Positions 27,419-38,339 are shown, numbered from the stretch's first letter. The stretch: DNA of 64,000 nucleotides from Streptococcus mitis (GCF_005144795.1 NZ_SWFJ01000007.1:62001-126000); one strand, 5' to 3'. The notes: generated by a model not told the origin, from the letters alone. Numbers and translations: made by a program.

Positions 27419-28834
27419 ATGACTTGGTTTGATTATAGTCTCGAACCTAAAAGCGACATTGCCTTTATTGATATGAAATCTTTTTACGCAAGTGTAGAAT
27501 GTGTAGATAGAGGCCTGCATCCACTTAAGACTTCACTTTGTGTTATGAGTCGTGCAGATAATTCTGCGGGTTTAATTCTTGCCTCCTCTCCTATGTTTAA
27601 GAAGGTATTTGGGAAATCAAATGTTGGACGTTCCTATGATTTACCATTTGATGTAAAGACTAGAAAGTTCTCTTACTATAATGCTAGAAAGCAAGGGTTA
27701 CCGACAACGATAGACTATGTCCGTTATATAGAAGAGTGGGCAAAATCAACAGTGATTGTTCCTCCGAGAATGGATACTTATATTGCAGTCAATATGGAGA
27801 TTCAAAAAATCTTTCAAGATTTTGCAGCACCAGACGATATTTATCCCTACTCAATTGATGAAGGTTTTATTGATTTAACAAGTTCATTAAATTATTTTGT
27901 GCCTGATAAAAGTATTAGTCGAAAAGATAAGTTAGACATCATCTCAGCTGCTATTCAAAAAAAGATTTGGAGAAAAACAGGAATCTATTCAACGGTTGGT
28001 ATGTCTAATGCCAATCCCTTATTAGCAAAGTTAGCACTAGATAATGAAGCTAAAAAGACTCCGACAATGAGAGCCAATTGGTCCTATGAAGATGTTGAAA
28101 AGAAAGTATGGTCTATCCCTAAAATGACAGATTTCTGGGGAATTGGGAATCGGATGGAGAAGAGATTACATAGTTTAGGTATCTTTTCGATTAAAGAATT
28201 AGCTAAGGCTAATCCTGACTTGATTAAAAAAGAGCTTGGTATCATGGGCTTAGAGTTATGGTTTCATGCTAATGGGATTGATGAAAGTAATGTTCATAAA
28301 CCTTATAAGCCAAAGTCAAAAGGAATAGGGAACTCTCAAGTTTTACCTAGAGATTATGTCAAACAAAGAGATATTGAAATCATACTTCGTGAGATGGCAG
28401 AACAAGTTGCAGTTAGATTGAGAAGAGCTGGTAAGAAAGCAACTGTAGTTTCTATACACTTAGGGTATTCTAAAGTGGAACAGAAACGATCTATTCATAC
28501 TCAAATGAAGATTGAACCAACCAATCAAACAGCACTACTTACAAACTATGTTTTAAAGTTATTTCACACTAAATATACTTCAGGAGCTATCAGAAGTGTT
28601 GCAGTGAGCTATTCAGGTTTAGTAGATGAATCATTTGGATTGATTTCATTATTTGATGATGTTGAGAAAATAGAAAAAGAAGAAAGGCTCCAGTCCGCAA
28701 TTGATGCTATTCGAACAGAATTTGGTTTTACTTCACTATTGAAAGGGAATGCCCTGGATCAAGCTTCTAGAACAATCGCAAGAAGTAAACTCATTGGTGG
28801 TCATTCAGCTGGAGGATTAGATGGACTAAAATGA
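27419..28834 (+). CDS. umuC: UmuC-like Y-family DNA polymerase
   Basis: This 471-residue translesion polymerase has the catalytic motifs IDMKSFYASVEC (about residue 17) and YSIDEGFIDLT (about 142), with little-finger and thumb parts following (WGIGNRMEKRLHSLGI). It starts 2 bases after the repressor stop, so it shares the repressor's damage-controlled promoter. Tn5252-type ICEs carry a UmuC/MucB homologue here that can supply mutagenic repair to the host. Confidence 0.93.
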   Translation: MTWFDYSLEPKSDIAFIDMKSFYASVECVDRGLHPLKTSLCVMSRADNSAGLILASSPMFKKVFGKSNVGRSYDLPFDVKTRKFSYYNARKQGLPTTIDYVRYIEEWAKSTVIVPPRMDTYIAVNMEIQKIFQDFAAPDDIYPYSIDEGFIDLTSSLNYFVPDKSISRKDKLDIISAAIQKKIWRKTGIYSTVGMSNANPLLAKLALDNEAKKTPTMRANWSYEDVEKKVWSIPKMTDFWGIGNRMEKRLHSLGIFSIKELAKANPDLIKKELGIMGLELWFHANGIDESNVHKPYKPKSKGIGNSQVLPRDYVKQRDIEIILREMAEQVAVRLRRAGKKATVVSIHLGYSKVEQKRSIHTQMKIEPTNQTALLTNYVLKLFHTKYTSGAIRSVAVSYSGLVDESFGLISLFDDVEKIEKEERLQSAIDAIRTEFGFTSLLKGNALDQASRTIARSKLIGGHSAGGLDGLK

Positions 28835-29196
28835 TGAATCGTTCTTATTTACCTTTTTTGTCTGCAAGAGAGTATCAAGACCGTGGGATGGCTAAGTGGA
28901 TGGGATTCTTTTTGTCAGAACATTCCAGTTCTCTTTGGGAAGAAAAAAATAGAGAAGACATCTCCATTTCCCTATCAATGGAAGAGAAAGTTCTATTTGT
29001 TCGTCAACTTTATACGAATGTATTCCCAGCAACTTTTGTTTGTAAGCTCTCAAATAGAAGAAAAGTAGTATCGGGTATTGTTAAAGAGATTGGGAGAGAG
29101 TCTATATCCATTAAATCAGACTCTGGTTTTCTTCGATTAAGATGGGGAGATATACTCGATATACAGATAGAAGGGGTAGATTTATATGAATCGTAA
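28831..29196 (+). CDS. YolD-like small protein after UmuC
   Basis: This 121-residue protein overlaps the polymerase stop by 4 bases. The beta-rich C-terminus (KVVSGIVKEIGRESISIKS, WGDILDIQIE) resembles YolD proteins, which often follow UmuC in Firmicutes. It probably modulates polymerase activity; this is inferred from position and fold only. Confidence 0.65.
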   Translation: MMNRSYLPFLSAREYQDRGMAKWMGFFLSEHSSSLWEEKNREDISISLSMEEKVLFVRQLYTNVFPATFVCKLSNRRKVVSGIVKEIGRESISIKSDSGFLRLRWGDILDIQIEGVDLYES

Positions 29197-29476
29197 AGAA
29201 TTATATGATGATAAATTACAGCTAGATTATTTTTCTGATTCTTATTTAAGGTTTGAGTCAGATTTTTACAAGTATTCTGCTTTAGATATACCATTAACAT
29301 TTATCACTGATGATATTTTACGCACCATGGCTATGTCTCAGAAACATTATTTTAAATTAAACAAAAGCAAATCTTTAGACAATCGTGATCATTACTTTGT
29401 TTTTTCTATCAAGATGAACAAAGATAGTAGTGGGATTAGGCAGTATGAATATCAGAGACATTGTTTTAATTTGTAA
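29186..29476 (+). CDS. Small ICE protein (DUF5960-like)
   Basis: This 96-residue protein overlaps the previous gene by 11 bases. AAGGGG lies upstream. It has the patterns YDDKLQLDYFSDSYLRFESDFYKYS and KHYFKLNKSKSLDNRDHYFVF. The DUF name is from memory; the function is unknown. Confidence 0.65.
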   Translation: MNRKELYDDKLQLDYFSDSYLRFESDFYKYSALDIPLTFITDDILRTMAMSQKHYFKLNKSKSLDNRDHYFVFSIKMNKDSSGIRQYEYQRHCFNL

Positions 29477-29499
29477 GAGTCCGATAGGGCTCTTTTTTC
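29474..29499 (+). terminator. Terminator of the repressor/UmuC operon
   Basis: AGAGTCC pairs with GGGCTCT, followed by TTTTTT, at the stop of the preceding gene. Confidence 0.75.
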
Positions 29500-29555
29500 T
29501 GTGATAATTTTATCAAAAAGTATTTGTTATACTTTTTTTAATTTAGATTTATCTT

Positions 29556-29745
29556 GGGGGTTTGGGGGCGTGCCACCACATTTTCATATCGTTTGTTTTT
29601 TAAACCGTGAGGTTTGAAATGGCAGGCGATATGATTTTTGGGATATTGTGGACACAATATCTGAGCTCGCAAAGCCTTACAAAAATGTTGAATCTATTTT
29701 GAAAAATATACTGACAGTGTCTGTAAGCTTACATTGTCAGTACAG
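29556..29745. other. Candidate origin of transfer (oriT)
   Basis: This gene-free stretch directly before the mobilisation genes holds four inverted repeats. CATATCG/CGATATG (29585-29591 and 29627-29633) encloses AAACC-GTGA-GGTTT (29602-29615). GATATTGTG-GA-CACAATATC spans 29642-29661. ACTGACAGTGT/ACATTGTCAGT (29710-29741, one mismatch) encloses GTAAGCTTAC. A G-rich string precedes them at about 29555. Such nested palindromes next to MobC and relaxase genes mark oriT; the nick site cannot be placed. Confidence 0.65.
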
Positions 29746-29770
29746 GTATCAATGAGGGAGGAAAAGTCAT

Positions 29771-30130
29771 ATGAAAAGAGATATACGTAGTATTCGGAAA
29801 CAATTTCGCTTAACAGAAACGGAAGAAAAACAAATATTAGATTTAATGAGAGAGAAAGGAGAGGATAATTTTTCTGATTTTCTCCGTAAAAGCTTACTAT
29901 TGTCTGATGGACAAAAACAGATGGAAAAATGGTTCAACATTTGGAAAAATCAAAAGTTGGAACAAATTAGCCGTGATGTTCATGAAATATTAATAATTGC
30001 TAAAATAAATCATCAGGTTACTCAAGAACATGTTTCTATTCTGTTAACTTGTATTCAAGAATTAATTAAAGAGGTAGAAAAAACAAGTCCTCTTAGTGAA
30101 GATTTTAGTAACAAATACATGAGGTGGTAG
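29771..30130 (+). CDS. Mobilisation accessory protein
   Basis: This 119-residue protein begins with a ribbon-helix-helix-like stretch (FRLTETEEKQILDLMREKGEDNFSDFLRKSLL), then a helical tail. It is probably a DNA-binding relaxosome protein acting at the adjacent oriT. GAGGGAGGAAAAG precedes the start. It ends 1 base before the MobC gene. Confidence 0.72.
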   Translation: MKRDIRSIRKQFRLTETEEKQILDLMREKGEDNFSDFLRKSLLLSDGQKQMEKWFNIWKNQKLEQISRDVHEILIIAKINHQVTQEHVSILLTCIQELIKEVEKTSPLSEDFSNKYMRW

Positions 30131-30131
30131 A

Positions 30132-30497
30132 GTGGAACACCGATATAGAACAAATTTAAAAAAAGTCTTTTTATCTGATCTCGAATTAGTCAAATTAAAT
30201 GAAAATATCTCAAAAAGTAACTGCTTATCCTTTTCAGAATATGCTAGACGAACTCTATTAGATCCTGGTATGAATTTCATCACCATTGATACGAATAGTT
30301 ATCAAGATTTAATTTTTGAATTAAAACGAATAGGAAATAATATTAATCAAATCGCCAGAAGCATAAATTATTCGAACTTAATAACGGAAGTTGAATTAGA
30401 TGAATTGAGAAAAGGTATAGAAGAGTTAATAGTAGAAGTGGAGAAAGATTTTCTTATCCAATCTGAAAAATTGAGGAAATTTTATGGTCGTCACTAA
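30132..30497 (+). CDS. mobC: MobC-type relaxosome protein
   Basis: This 121-residue protein has the MobC signature LKRIGNNINQIARSIN near residue 68 and an N-terminal ribbon-helix-helix (CLSFSEYARRTLLDPG). It would help the relaxase open oriT. The start is GTG or a nearby codon after a GAGGTGG site. It overlaps the relaxase gene by 14 bases. Confidence 0.82.
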   Translation: MEHRYRTNLKKVFLSDLELVKLNENISKSNCLSFSEYARRTLLDPGMNFITIDTNSYQDLIFELKRIGNNINQIARSINYSNLITEVELDELRKGIEELIVEVEKDFLIQSEKLRKFYGRH

Positions 30498-32313
30498 ACA
30501 CTTTGCGATACATGGAAAAAATTATCGTAGTAAACTAATCAAATATATTTTGAATCCAAGTAAAACAAAAAACCTAACACTAGTTTCAGATTTTGGCATG
30601 AGAAATTATTTAGATTTTCCTAGTTATAAAGAACTAGTGAAGATGTACAATGATAATTTTTTAAGCAATGATACTCTTTATGAAATTCGTCATGATAGGC
30701 AAGAAGCAAATCAAAGAAAAATTCATTCTCATCATATCATTCAGTCCTTTTCTCCAGATGACCATCTTACTCCAGAACAAATCAATCAGATTGGTTATGA
30801 GACAGTTAAAGAGTTAACAGGTGGTAGATTTCGATTTATCGTGGCAACTCATGTTGATAAAGATCATATCCACAATCACATCATACTAAATTCAATTGAT
30901 AAGAATTCTGATAAAAAGTTTCTATGGGATTATAAAGCAGAACGTAATCTAAGAATGGTTTCAGATCGTCTTTCAAAAATTGTAGGCGCAAAAATTATAG
31001 AAAATCGTTATTCTCATCATCAGTATGAAGTTTATCGAAAAACAAATTACAAATACGAAATAAAACAACGAGTATATTTTCTAATCGAGAACTCGAAAAA
31101 TTTTGAAGATTTCAAGAAAAAAGCAAAAGCTTTACATTTAAAAATTGATTTTAGACACAAGCATGTTACTTATTTTATGACTGATTCAAATATGAAACAA
31201 GTCGTACGTGATAGTAAATTGAGTAGAAAACAACCTTATAATGAAACTTATTTTAAGAAAAAGTTTGTTCAAAGGGAAATCATAAACATCTTAGAATTTT
31301 TACTTCCGAAAATGAAGAATATGAATGAATTGATTCAACGAGCAGAATTTTTGGGCTTAAAAATAATTCCGAAAGCAAAACATGTTCTATTTGAATTTGA
31401 TGGGATTAAGATTTCAGAGCAGGAATTGGTAAAAACGAATCAGTATAGTGTTAGTTATTTTCAAGACTATTTTAATAACAAAAATGAAACTGTTGTCTTA
31501 GATAATAAAAATTTAGTTGAACGTTACAATGAAGAAAAGCTAATTAAAGAAAAAAAGTTGCCGACAGAAGATGGGATATGGAAATCATATCAAGATTTCA
31601 AGAGAAATAGGGATGCTGTTCATGAGTTTGAAGTAGAGTTGAATCTTAATCAAGTTGAAGAAGTGGTAGAAGATGGAATTTACATTAAGGTACAGTTTGG
31701 AATCCGACAAGAAGGACTTATTTTTGTACCAAATATTCAAATCAATATGGAAGAAGAAAAAGTTAAAGTATTTCTCAGAGAAACTAGTTCTTACTATGTA
31801 TATCATAAAGATTTAGCAGAAAAAAATCGCTTTATGAAAGGTAAAACTTTGATTAGACAATTTAATCTTCAGTATGAATCGCAGTATATGTATAGAAGAA
31901 TTCCTCTAAGCAAAATTAAAGAAAAAATAGAACAATTAGATTTTCTTATATCTTCAGAAACTAGTTCGAATACTTATGAAGACATAACAAAAGATTTCAT
32001 TGACCAAATATCATATCTAGAGAATATGATTCAACAAGTCCAAGATAAAATTGATAATTTGTCTAGTTTAGAGGAAATATTGTTGAATGATATGGAAAAT
32101 GGTTCAGGAAATTTAGAAGATAATATTAATGTCAAAATATCAGTGGACACAATAGAGAAAGATTTGTTCATTTATAAAGGAAGGCTTGAAAAACTGAAGG
32201 AACAACATAGGGAAGCTATAAATTTATTTGAGATGTTTAATCGTACGATAAAGAACTACCAGAAAACAAAAAATACGAAATCTATCAAGGAAAATGAGAT
32301 ACATATAGAGTAA
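30484..32313 (+). CDS. Relaxase (MOBP/VirD2-like)
   Basis: This 609-residue relaxase nicks oriT and leads the strand into the recipient. The N-terminal domain has HHIIQSFSPDDHLTPEQINQIG and the metal-binding three-His motif HVDKDHIHNHIILNSI at about residues 123-138. The C-terminal half is charged and coiled. GAGGAAAT lies upstream of the ATG inside mobC. The length fits Tn5252-type relaxases. Confidence 0.9.
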   Translation: MVVTKHFAIHGKNYRSKLIKYILNPSKTKNLTLVSDFGMRNYLDFPSYKELVKMYNDNFLSNDTLYEIRHDRQEANQRKIHSHHIIQSFSPDDHLTPEQINQIGYETVKELTGGRFRFIVATHVDKDHIHNHIILNSIDKNSDKKFLWDYKAERNLRMVSDRLSKIVGAKIIENRYSHHQYEVYRKTNYKYEIKQRVYFLIENSKNFEDFKKKAKALHLKIDFRHKHVTYFMTDSNMKQVVRDSKLSRKQPYNETYFKKKFVQREIINILEFLLPKMKNMNELIQRAEFLGLKIIPKAKHVLFEFDGIKISEQELVKTNQYSVSYFQDYFNNKNETVVLDNKNLVERYNEEKLIKEKKLPTEDGIWKSYQDFKRNRDAVHEFEVELNLNQVEEVVEDGIYIKVQFGIRQEGLIFVPNIQINMEEEKVKVFLRETSSYYVYHKDLAEKNRFMKGKTLIRQFNLQYESQYMYRRIPLSKIKEKIEQLDFLISSETSSNTYEDITKDFIDQISYLENMIQQVQDKIDNLSSLEEILLNDMENGSGNLEDNINVKISVDTIEKDLFIYKGRLEKLKEQHREAINLFEMFNRTIKNYQKTKNTKSIKENEIHIE

Positions 32314-32416
32314 ACAATTTCCTAAAAAGTATATCTAGAATAGTTTCATGTTCCAATTTGTCACATATTTAAAAATAAGAAAATAACTATATTATACTTG
32401 TTTTAGGAGACATTGG

Positions 32417-32644
32417 ATGTTGAAAAGGATTAGAGATTTACGCGAGGATGATGATTTGACACAAGAATATGTTGCAAAAACAATCTTAAATTGTACAAGA
32501 TCAGCGTATTCTAAAATGGAATCAGGTACCAGGTTAATCTCTATAGATGACCTTATCAAACTTGCAGATTTTTATAATGTAAGTTTAGATTACCTTGTAG
32601 GTCGAGTGGATAATAAAGAAGACTATTACTCTAAAAAGTATTAG
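32417..32644 (+). CDS. Small XRE-type regulator
   Basis: This 75-residue protein is almost entirely helix-turn-helix (LTQEYVAKTILNCTRSAYSKMESGTRLISIDDLIKLADFYNVSLDYLVGR). TTTAGGAGA precedes the start. It lies between relaxase and integration genes and probably controls excision or transfer. Confidence 0.82.
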   Translation: MLKRIRDLREDDDLTQEYVAKTILNCTRSAYSKMESGTRLISIDDLIKLADFYNVSLDYLVGRVDNKEDYYSKKY

Positions 32645-32913
32645 GTTAAGAAAGCACATTGACAATTGAATAGTCCAAAATGGTACTTTCCTCATTTGTG
32701 GAGCAGTTTTGAATGGCTCGCCATGATAAGAGCGATATTAAAACCATCAATAAAATAGAGCGATACTTTATATGCCATGATACAAATGATATACAATGAT
32801 ACTTCTGACCGTTCAGGCTGCCACCGTAAAAGAGCAGCAAGTGTAATTCTTATGATGACTTCATCAGTCATGCCATGGAGGTGAAAAAATCTAAGAAAGG
32901 AAGTAGTAAAATC
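32645..32913. other. Gene-poor stretch before the excision/integration genes
   Basis: No gene is recognised. AGAGCGATA occurs twice with a 28-bp period (32729-32737 and 32757-32765), and ATGATAC-like strings follow (32776-32804). These may be arm-type binding sites for integrase or excisionase. TTGACA occurs at 32660 without a clear -10. Confidence 0.4.
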
Positions 32914-33183
32914 ATGGAAACAGTAAACTATAAAGATTTAGTTGCGATTGGTTTTCCAGAGCACACATCGAGAAATATTATTAGACAAGCAAAAAAAATT
33001 GCTGTAAAAAAGTTTGAAGAAACTAGAAAAAATGATAAGAATGCGGTACAATTAGGATGTTCACCTTTCGATAATAAAAGGTTAGGCATTGCTCCTAAAA
33101 ATATTGTAGAAAATTTAATTGGTATTTCTTTTTCAGATATAGAAGGTGAGAAAAATGGTTATATCAAAGATAAAGAAATATAA
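32914..33183 (+). CDS. DUF3173 protein, likely excisionase
   Basis: This 89-residue protein (METVNYKDLVAIGFPEHTSRNIIRQAKKIAVKKFEETRKND) matches the DUF3173 pattern, a helix-turn-helix-like partner of ICE integrases. The ATG at 32914 is chosen over 32875 because AAAGGAAG precedes it. It overlaps the integrase gene by 29 bases, so expression is coupled. The excisionase role is inferred from its position. Confidence 0.75.
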   Translation: METVNYKDLVAIGFPEHTSRNIIRQAKKIAVKKFEETRKNDKNAVQLGCSPFDNKRLGIAPKNIVENLIGISFSDIEGEKNGYIKDKEI

Positions 33184-34342
33184 AGGTGTATACAAAGATT
33201 CAAAAGGAAAAATTTATTTTCAAATTGAATTAGGAGTTGATCCAATAACTGGGAAAAGAATTCAAAAGAAAGGAAGGAAAAATCAACAGGGACTACCGTT
33301 TAATTCTTTTAAGGAAGCATATGAAGAGATACTTCGTTTAAAACATGAATTTGTGAACTCTACTATTAATAATAGTTTTCTAACTTTTAGAGAGTTTATG
33401 GAAGAGATTTATTTAAAATATTATCAACAAAAAGTTCAATTTGTAACTTATCAGACCGCTTTACCACATCATCAGTTATTTATTAAGCAATTTGGTAGTA
33501 AAAAATTATCAGATATTAGTACTATTGACTGTGAAAGATTTCGCTTAGCTATTATAGACAAGTATTCTAGTAACTATGCTAAAAATATGTGGTCTAGATT
33601 TAAAGCATGTCTGGGCTATGCAGAAAGATTGGGTTATATTGATAGAGTTCCTTTTAAAGGATTAGATAATCCTAGAGGAAAGCACCCTGATACAAAATTT
33701 TGGACATTTGATGAATTTAAGAAGGTAATAAACTCTTTTGATATTAGTGAGTATGAGGGACTCCATAATTACATGACGATCTGGTTATATTTTATGACTG
33801 GTTTAAGAGTTAGTGAAGGTATTGCTCTTAAATGGGAAGATATTGATTTTGAACGTAAATGGATTCATGTTCATTCGACGATTGAGAAGGATAAAAACGG
33901 TGTATGGTATGCTAAACAACAAACAAAGACAGTAGCAGGGAATCGTAAAATTGATTTAGATGATTTTACGATTACAATACTTAAAAAATGGCGAGAAGTT
34001 CAAATCAAGAATGATGATAAAGATTATGTAATATCACGTTTTGGTGAGCCCTTGTGTAAGTCTACAATCTCTAGGATAATAAAAAGGCATGCTAGGGTTA
34101 CTGGTGTACCAGAAATTACAGGGAAAGGATTAAGACATAGTCATGCATCCTATCTTATAAATGTATTGCATAAGGATACCTTATATGTTTCATATCGATT
34201 AGGACATGCTGATAAGTCAACCACGTTGAATACATATAGTCACTGGTATTATTCAGGTGATTCAACAATTTCAGAAGAGATTACAAACAGTTTAGATAAT
34301 CTTGGATTATCAATTTACCTACCAAATTCCTGCCAAAGTTGA
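33155..34342 (+). CDS. int: Tyrosine integrase of the ICE
   Basis: This 395-residue site-specific recombinase integrates and excises the ICE. It has an N-terminal AP2-like arm-binding region (YKGVYKDSKGKIYFQIELGVDPITGKR), a SAM-like core-binding domain and a catalytic domain. The catalytic residues are Arg in TGLRVSEGIAL (about 215), His-x-x-Arg-like LRHSHASYL (about 326), LGHADKSTTLNTYSHWYY and the Tyr near 359. The ATG at 33155 has GAAGGTGAG upstream; a GTG nine bases earlier is possible. A 15-bp attachment core lies 52 bases after the stop. Confidence 0.92.
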   Translation: MVISKIKKYKGVYKDSKGKIYFQIELGVDPITGKRIQKKGRKNQQGLPFNSFKEAYEEILRLKHEFVNSTINNSFLTFREFMEEIYLKYYQQKVQFVTYQTALPHHQLFIKQFGSKKLSDISTIDCERFRLAIIDKYSSNYAKNMWSRFKACLGYAERLGYIDRVPFKGLDNPRGKHPDTKFWTFDEFKKVINSFDISEYEGLHNYMTIWLYFMTGLRVSEGIALKWEDIDFERKWIHVHSTIEKDKNGVWYAKQQTKTVAGNRKIDLDDFTITILKKWREVQIKNDDKDYVISRFGEPLCKSTISRIIKRHARVTGVPEITGKGLRHSHASYLINVLHKDTLYVSYRLGHADKSTTLNTYSHWYYSGDSTISEEITNSLDNLGLSIYLPNSCQS

Positions 34343-34393
34343 AAATGGAGGAATTAACCCACTAATACTGGGAGAAAATAAGATTAGCAAATT

Positions 34394-34408
34394 GTTACTC
34401 TTAAATAA
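34394..34408. other. attR core matching the 3' end of rplL
   Basis: GTTACTCTTAAATAA reads Val-Thr-Leu-Lys-stop, the typical end of ribosomal protein L7/L12 in streptococci. Its reverse complement, TTATTTAAGAGTAAC, is the direct repeat I recall for ICESa2603-family elements inserted at rplL. The site lies just past the integrase, where the integrase-proximal end is expected. The other copy, with rplL itself, should lie left of the window. Confidence 0.78.
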
Positions 34409-34443
34409 TAGAGCAACTACATTAGTAGCTTAAAAACATGATT

Positions 34444-34475
34444 AAACCGCTATTCTTAGGAGTAGCGGTTTTTCT
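34444..34475 (+). terminator. Terminator, probably the original rplL terminator
   Basis: AAACCGCT pairs with AGCGGTTT, followed by TTTCTTTTTG. It stands 36 bases past the attR core, where the rplL transcript would end in an ICE-free chromosome. Confidence 0.7.
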
Positions 34476-34528
34476 TTTTGTTCTAAAAGGGGCAAGTAAG
34501 TAATTTTCCAACTGTTTAATTCAATCTA

Positions 34529-34563
34529 AAAATCCCCAATCGTAGTGATTGAGGATTGACCAA
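34529..34563 (-). terminator. Terminator of gdhA
   Basis: Read on the minus strand, AATCCTCAATC pairs with GATTGGGGATT, followed by TTTAG. It lies just after the gdhA stop. Confidence 0.65.
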
Positions 34564-34570
34564 ATAAATC

Positions 34571-36001
<1,431 letters not shown>

Positions 36002-36118
36002 CTAAAAATTCTTTCAATTTGATTTTTGGGATTGTTTGAAATTGGAATTTTTTGAAAGTGGATAAAAAACGAACGTTTTTCTTATAAATGACTTTCTTAA
36101 AGAGAAAAGCTGAAAATA

Positions 36119-36127
36119 TGGTATAAT
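36119..36127 (+). promoter_or_regulatory. Extended -10 promoter of pyrDA
   Basis: TGGTATAAT lies at 36119-36127, about 35 bases before the pyrDA start, and CCGGAGG lies near the start codon. Confidence 0.6.
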
Positions 36128-36161
36128 ATTAGAAATAAATGGAATCCGGAGGATCAGAATC

Positions 36162-37097
36162 ATGGTATCAACGAAAACACAAATTGCTGGTTTTGAGTTT
36201 GACAATTGCTTGATGAATGCTGCAGGTGTGGCTTGTATGACGATAGCTGAGTTGGAAGGTGTTAAAAACTCAGTGGCAGGAACCTTTGTCACTAAGACAG
36301 CGACTTTGGACTTTCGTCAGGGGAATCCTGAACCACGTTATCAGGATGTTCCACTTGGTTCTATCAACTCCATGGGATTACCAAATAATGGCTTAGACTA
36401 CTATCTGGACTATCTTTTGGACTTGCAGGAAAAAGAGCCAAACCGTACTTTCTTCCTATCTCTAGTTGGCATGTCTCCAGAAGAAACACATACCATCTTG
36501 AAAAAAGTTCAAGAGAGTGAATTTAAAGGATTGACAGAGCTTAATCTCTCTTGTCCAAATGTTCCAGGAAAACCTCAGATTGCTTATGATTTTGAGACAA
36601 CAGACCGGATTTTGGCAGAGGTGTTTGCCTACTTCACCAAACCTCTTGGAATTAAATTGCCACCATATTTTGACATTGTTCACTTTGACCAAGCGGCAGC
36701 TATTTTCAACAAGTACCCACTTAAGTTTGTCAACTGTGTCAACTCTATCGGAAACGGCCTTTATATAGAAGATGAGTCCGTCGTTATTCGTCCTAAAAAT
36801 GGTTTCGGTGGCATTGGTGGAGAATATATCAAACCGACTGCGCTAGCCAATGTTCATGCCTTTTATCAACGTTTAAATCCTCAAATCCAAATCATCGGAA
36901 CAGGTGGCGTTCTGACTGGTCGTGATGCTTTTGAACATATCCTCTGTGGAGCAAGTATGGTGCAGGTAGGAACAACTCTTCATAAAGAAGGCGTCGGTGC
37001 TTTTGACCGCATTACCAATGAACTAAAAGCAATTATGGCGGAAAAAGGGTACGAAAGCCTAGAAGATTTCCGTGGGAAATTGCGCTATATTGATTAA
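36162..37097 (+). CDS. pyrDA: Dihydroorotate dehydrogenase, class 1A
   Basis: This 311-residue cytosolic flavoenzyme oxidises dihydroorotate to orotate with fumarate in pyrimidine synthesis. [16 protein letters not shown] carries the active-site Cys that marks class 1. [13 protein letters not shown] ([12 protein letters not shown]), GIKLPPYFD and [20 protein letters not shown] bind flavin and substrate. Class 1A enzymes are typical of streptococci and lactococci. GGAGGATC precedes the ATG. Confidence 0.95.
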   Translation: MVSTKTQIAGFEFDNCLMNAAGVACMTIAELEGVKNSVAGTFVTKTATLDFRQGNPEPRYQDVPLGSINSMGLPNNGLDYYLDYLLDLQEKEPNRTFFLSLVGMSPEETHTILKKVQESEFKGLTELNLSCPNVPGKPQIAYDFETTDRILAEVFAYFTKPLGIKLPPYFDIVHFDQAAAIFNKYPLKFVNCVNSIGNGLYIEDESVVIRPKNGFGGIGGEYIKPTALANVHAFYQRLNPQIQIIGTGGVLTGRDAFEHILCGASMVQVGTTLHKEGVGAFDRITNELKAIMAEKGYESLEDFRGKLRYID

Positions 37098-37129
37098 ATG
37101 AACTAAAAAGTTAGAAGAAAGGAGAGAAG

Positions 37130-38167
37130 ATGTTAGCCATTGAAGAAAGTCAGAAGTTGACTTTATCAAATTTACCTAGTCTGAGCCTATTTACAGGGAC
37201 AGATCAAGGTCAGTTTGAAGTTATGAAGAGTCAAGTATTGAAACAGATTGGTTATGATTCTGCTGACCTTAACTTTGCCTACTTTGATATGAAAGAAGTA
37301 GCTTACAAGGATGTGGAACTGGAGTTGGTCAGCCTTCCTTTCTTCGCGGATGAGAAAATCGTGATACTAGATCATTTTGTCGATATCACAACTGCTAAAA
37401 AACGCTTTTTGATAGATGATGAGCTCAAATCGTTTGAGGAATACCTTGACAATCCTTCGCCAACAACCAAGCTGTTAATCTTTGCGGAAGGAAAGCTGGA
37501 TAGCAAAAGACGGTTGGTTAAATTACTTAAGCGTGATGCCAAGGTTTTTGATGCAGTAGAAGTTAAAGAACAAGAACTGTACCAGTATTTTCAAAAGTGG
37601 AGTCAGAAACAAGGTCTGCAGTTTGCCAATCATTCTTTTGAAAATCTCCTCATCAAGTCTGGTTTTCAATTTAGCGAAATCCAGAAAAATCTCCTCTTTT
37701 TACAGTCCTATAAGGAAGACTCTGTTATCGAGGAAGAGGATATTGTTAACGCAATTCTCAAGACCTTGCAGGACAATATTTTTGATTTAACTCAGTTTAT
37801 TCTGACTAAAAAGATGGACCAGGCGCGCGATTTGGTTAGAGACTTGACCTTGCAAGGAGAAGATGAAATCAAGTTGATTGCAGTCATGCTAGGACAATTT
37901 CGGACTTTTACTCAGGTGAAGATTTTGTCGGAGTCTGGGCAAACAGAAGCGCAGATTGCAAGTAGTCTAGGAAGTTTTCTCGGACGCAATCCCAATCCCT
38001 ATCAAATCAAGTTTGCGTTGAGGGATTCACGAGGCCTTTCCTTGAGCTTTTTGAAGCAAGCTATTTCTTATTTAATTGAGACAGATTATCAGATTAAAAC
38101 AGGTCTTTATGAAAAAGGTTTCCTTTTCGAAAAGGCACTCTTACAGATTTCTAGTCAGCTCAATTGA
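37130..38167 (+). CDS. holA: DNA polymerase III delta subunit
   Basis: This 345-residue clamp-loader subunit has a modified ATPase fold (LFTGTDQGQFEVMKSQVLKQIG, KIVILDHFVD) without a working Walker A. A helical collar domain follows (DNIFDLTQFILTKKMDQARDLVRDL). GGAGAGAAG precedes the ATG. It follows pyrDA by 32 bases and may be co-transcribed. Confidence 0.92.
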   Translation: MLAIEESQKLTLSNLPSLSLFTGTDQGQFEVMKSQVLKQIGYDSADLNFAYFDMKEVAYKDVELELVSLPFFADEKIVILDHFVDITTAKKRFLIDDELKSFEEYLDNPSPTTKLLIFAEGKLDSKRRLVKLLKRDAKVFDAVEVKEQELYQYFQKWSQKQGLQFANHSFENLLIKSGFQFSEIQKNLLFLQSYKEDSVIEEEDIVNAILKTLQDNIFDLTQFILTKKMDQARDLVRDLTLQGEDEIKLIAVMLGQFRTFTQVKILSESGQTEAQIASSLGSFLGRNPNPYQIKFALRDSRGLSLSFLKQAISYLIETDYQIKTGLYEKGFLFEKALLQISSQLN

Positions 38168-38183
38168 TATTTTTTTGAAACTA

Positions 38184-38220
38184 CAACCCACGTCAATATT
38201 ATCTTGTCGTGGGTTTCTTG
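38184..38220 (+). terminator. Terminator of holA
   Basis: ACCCACG pairs with CGTGGGT around a long loop, followed by TTTCTTG. The T run is weak. Confidence 0.55.
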
Positions 38221-38339
38221 CTGATTTGCTTTTTTATTAGAAAATATCTCAGTGATTTCCTTATCTATAAGCAAAAAACTTGAAAAAAGTGAATGTTTGC
38301 GTTATCATTTTCATATAGAAAGAAAAAGAGGTATTACAG

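Noticed and set aside
32875..32913. Longer start for the DUF3173 protein
   Set aside because: No ribosome site before 32875; AAAGGAAG fits the ATG at 32914.
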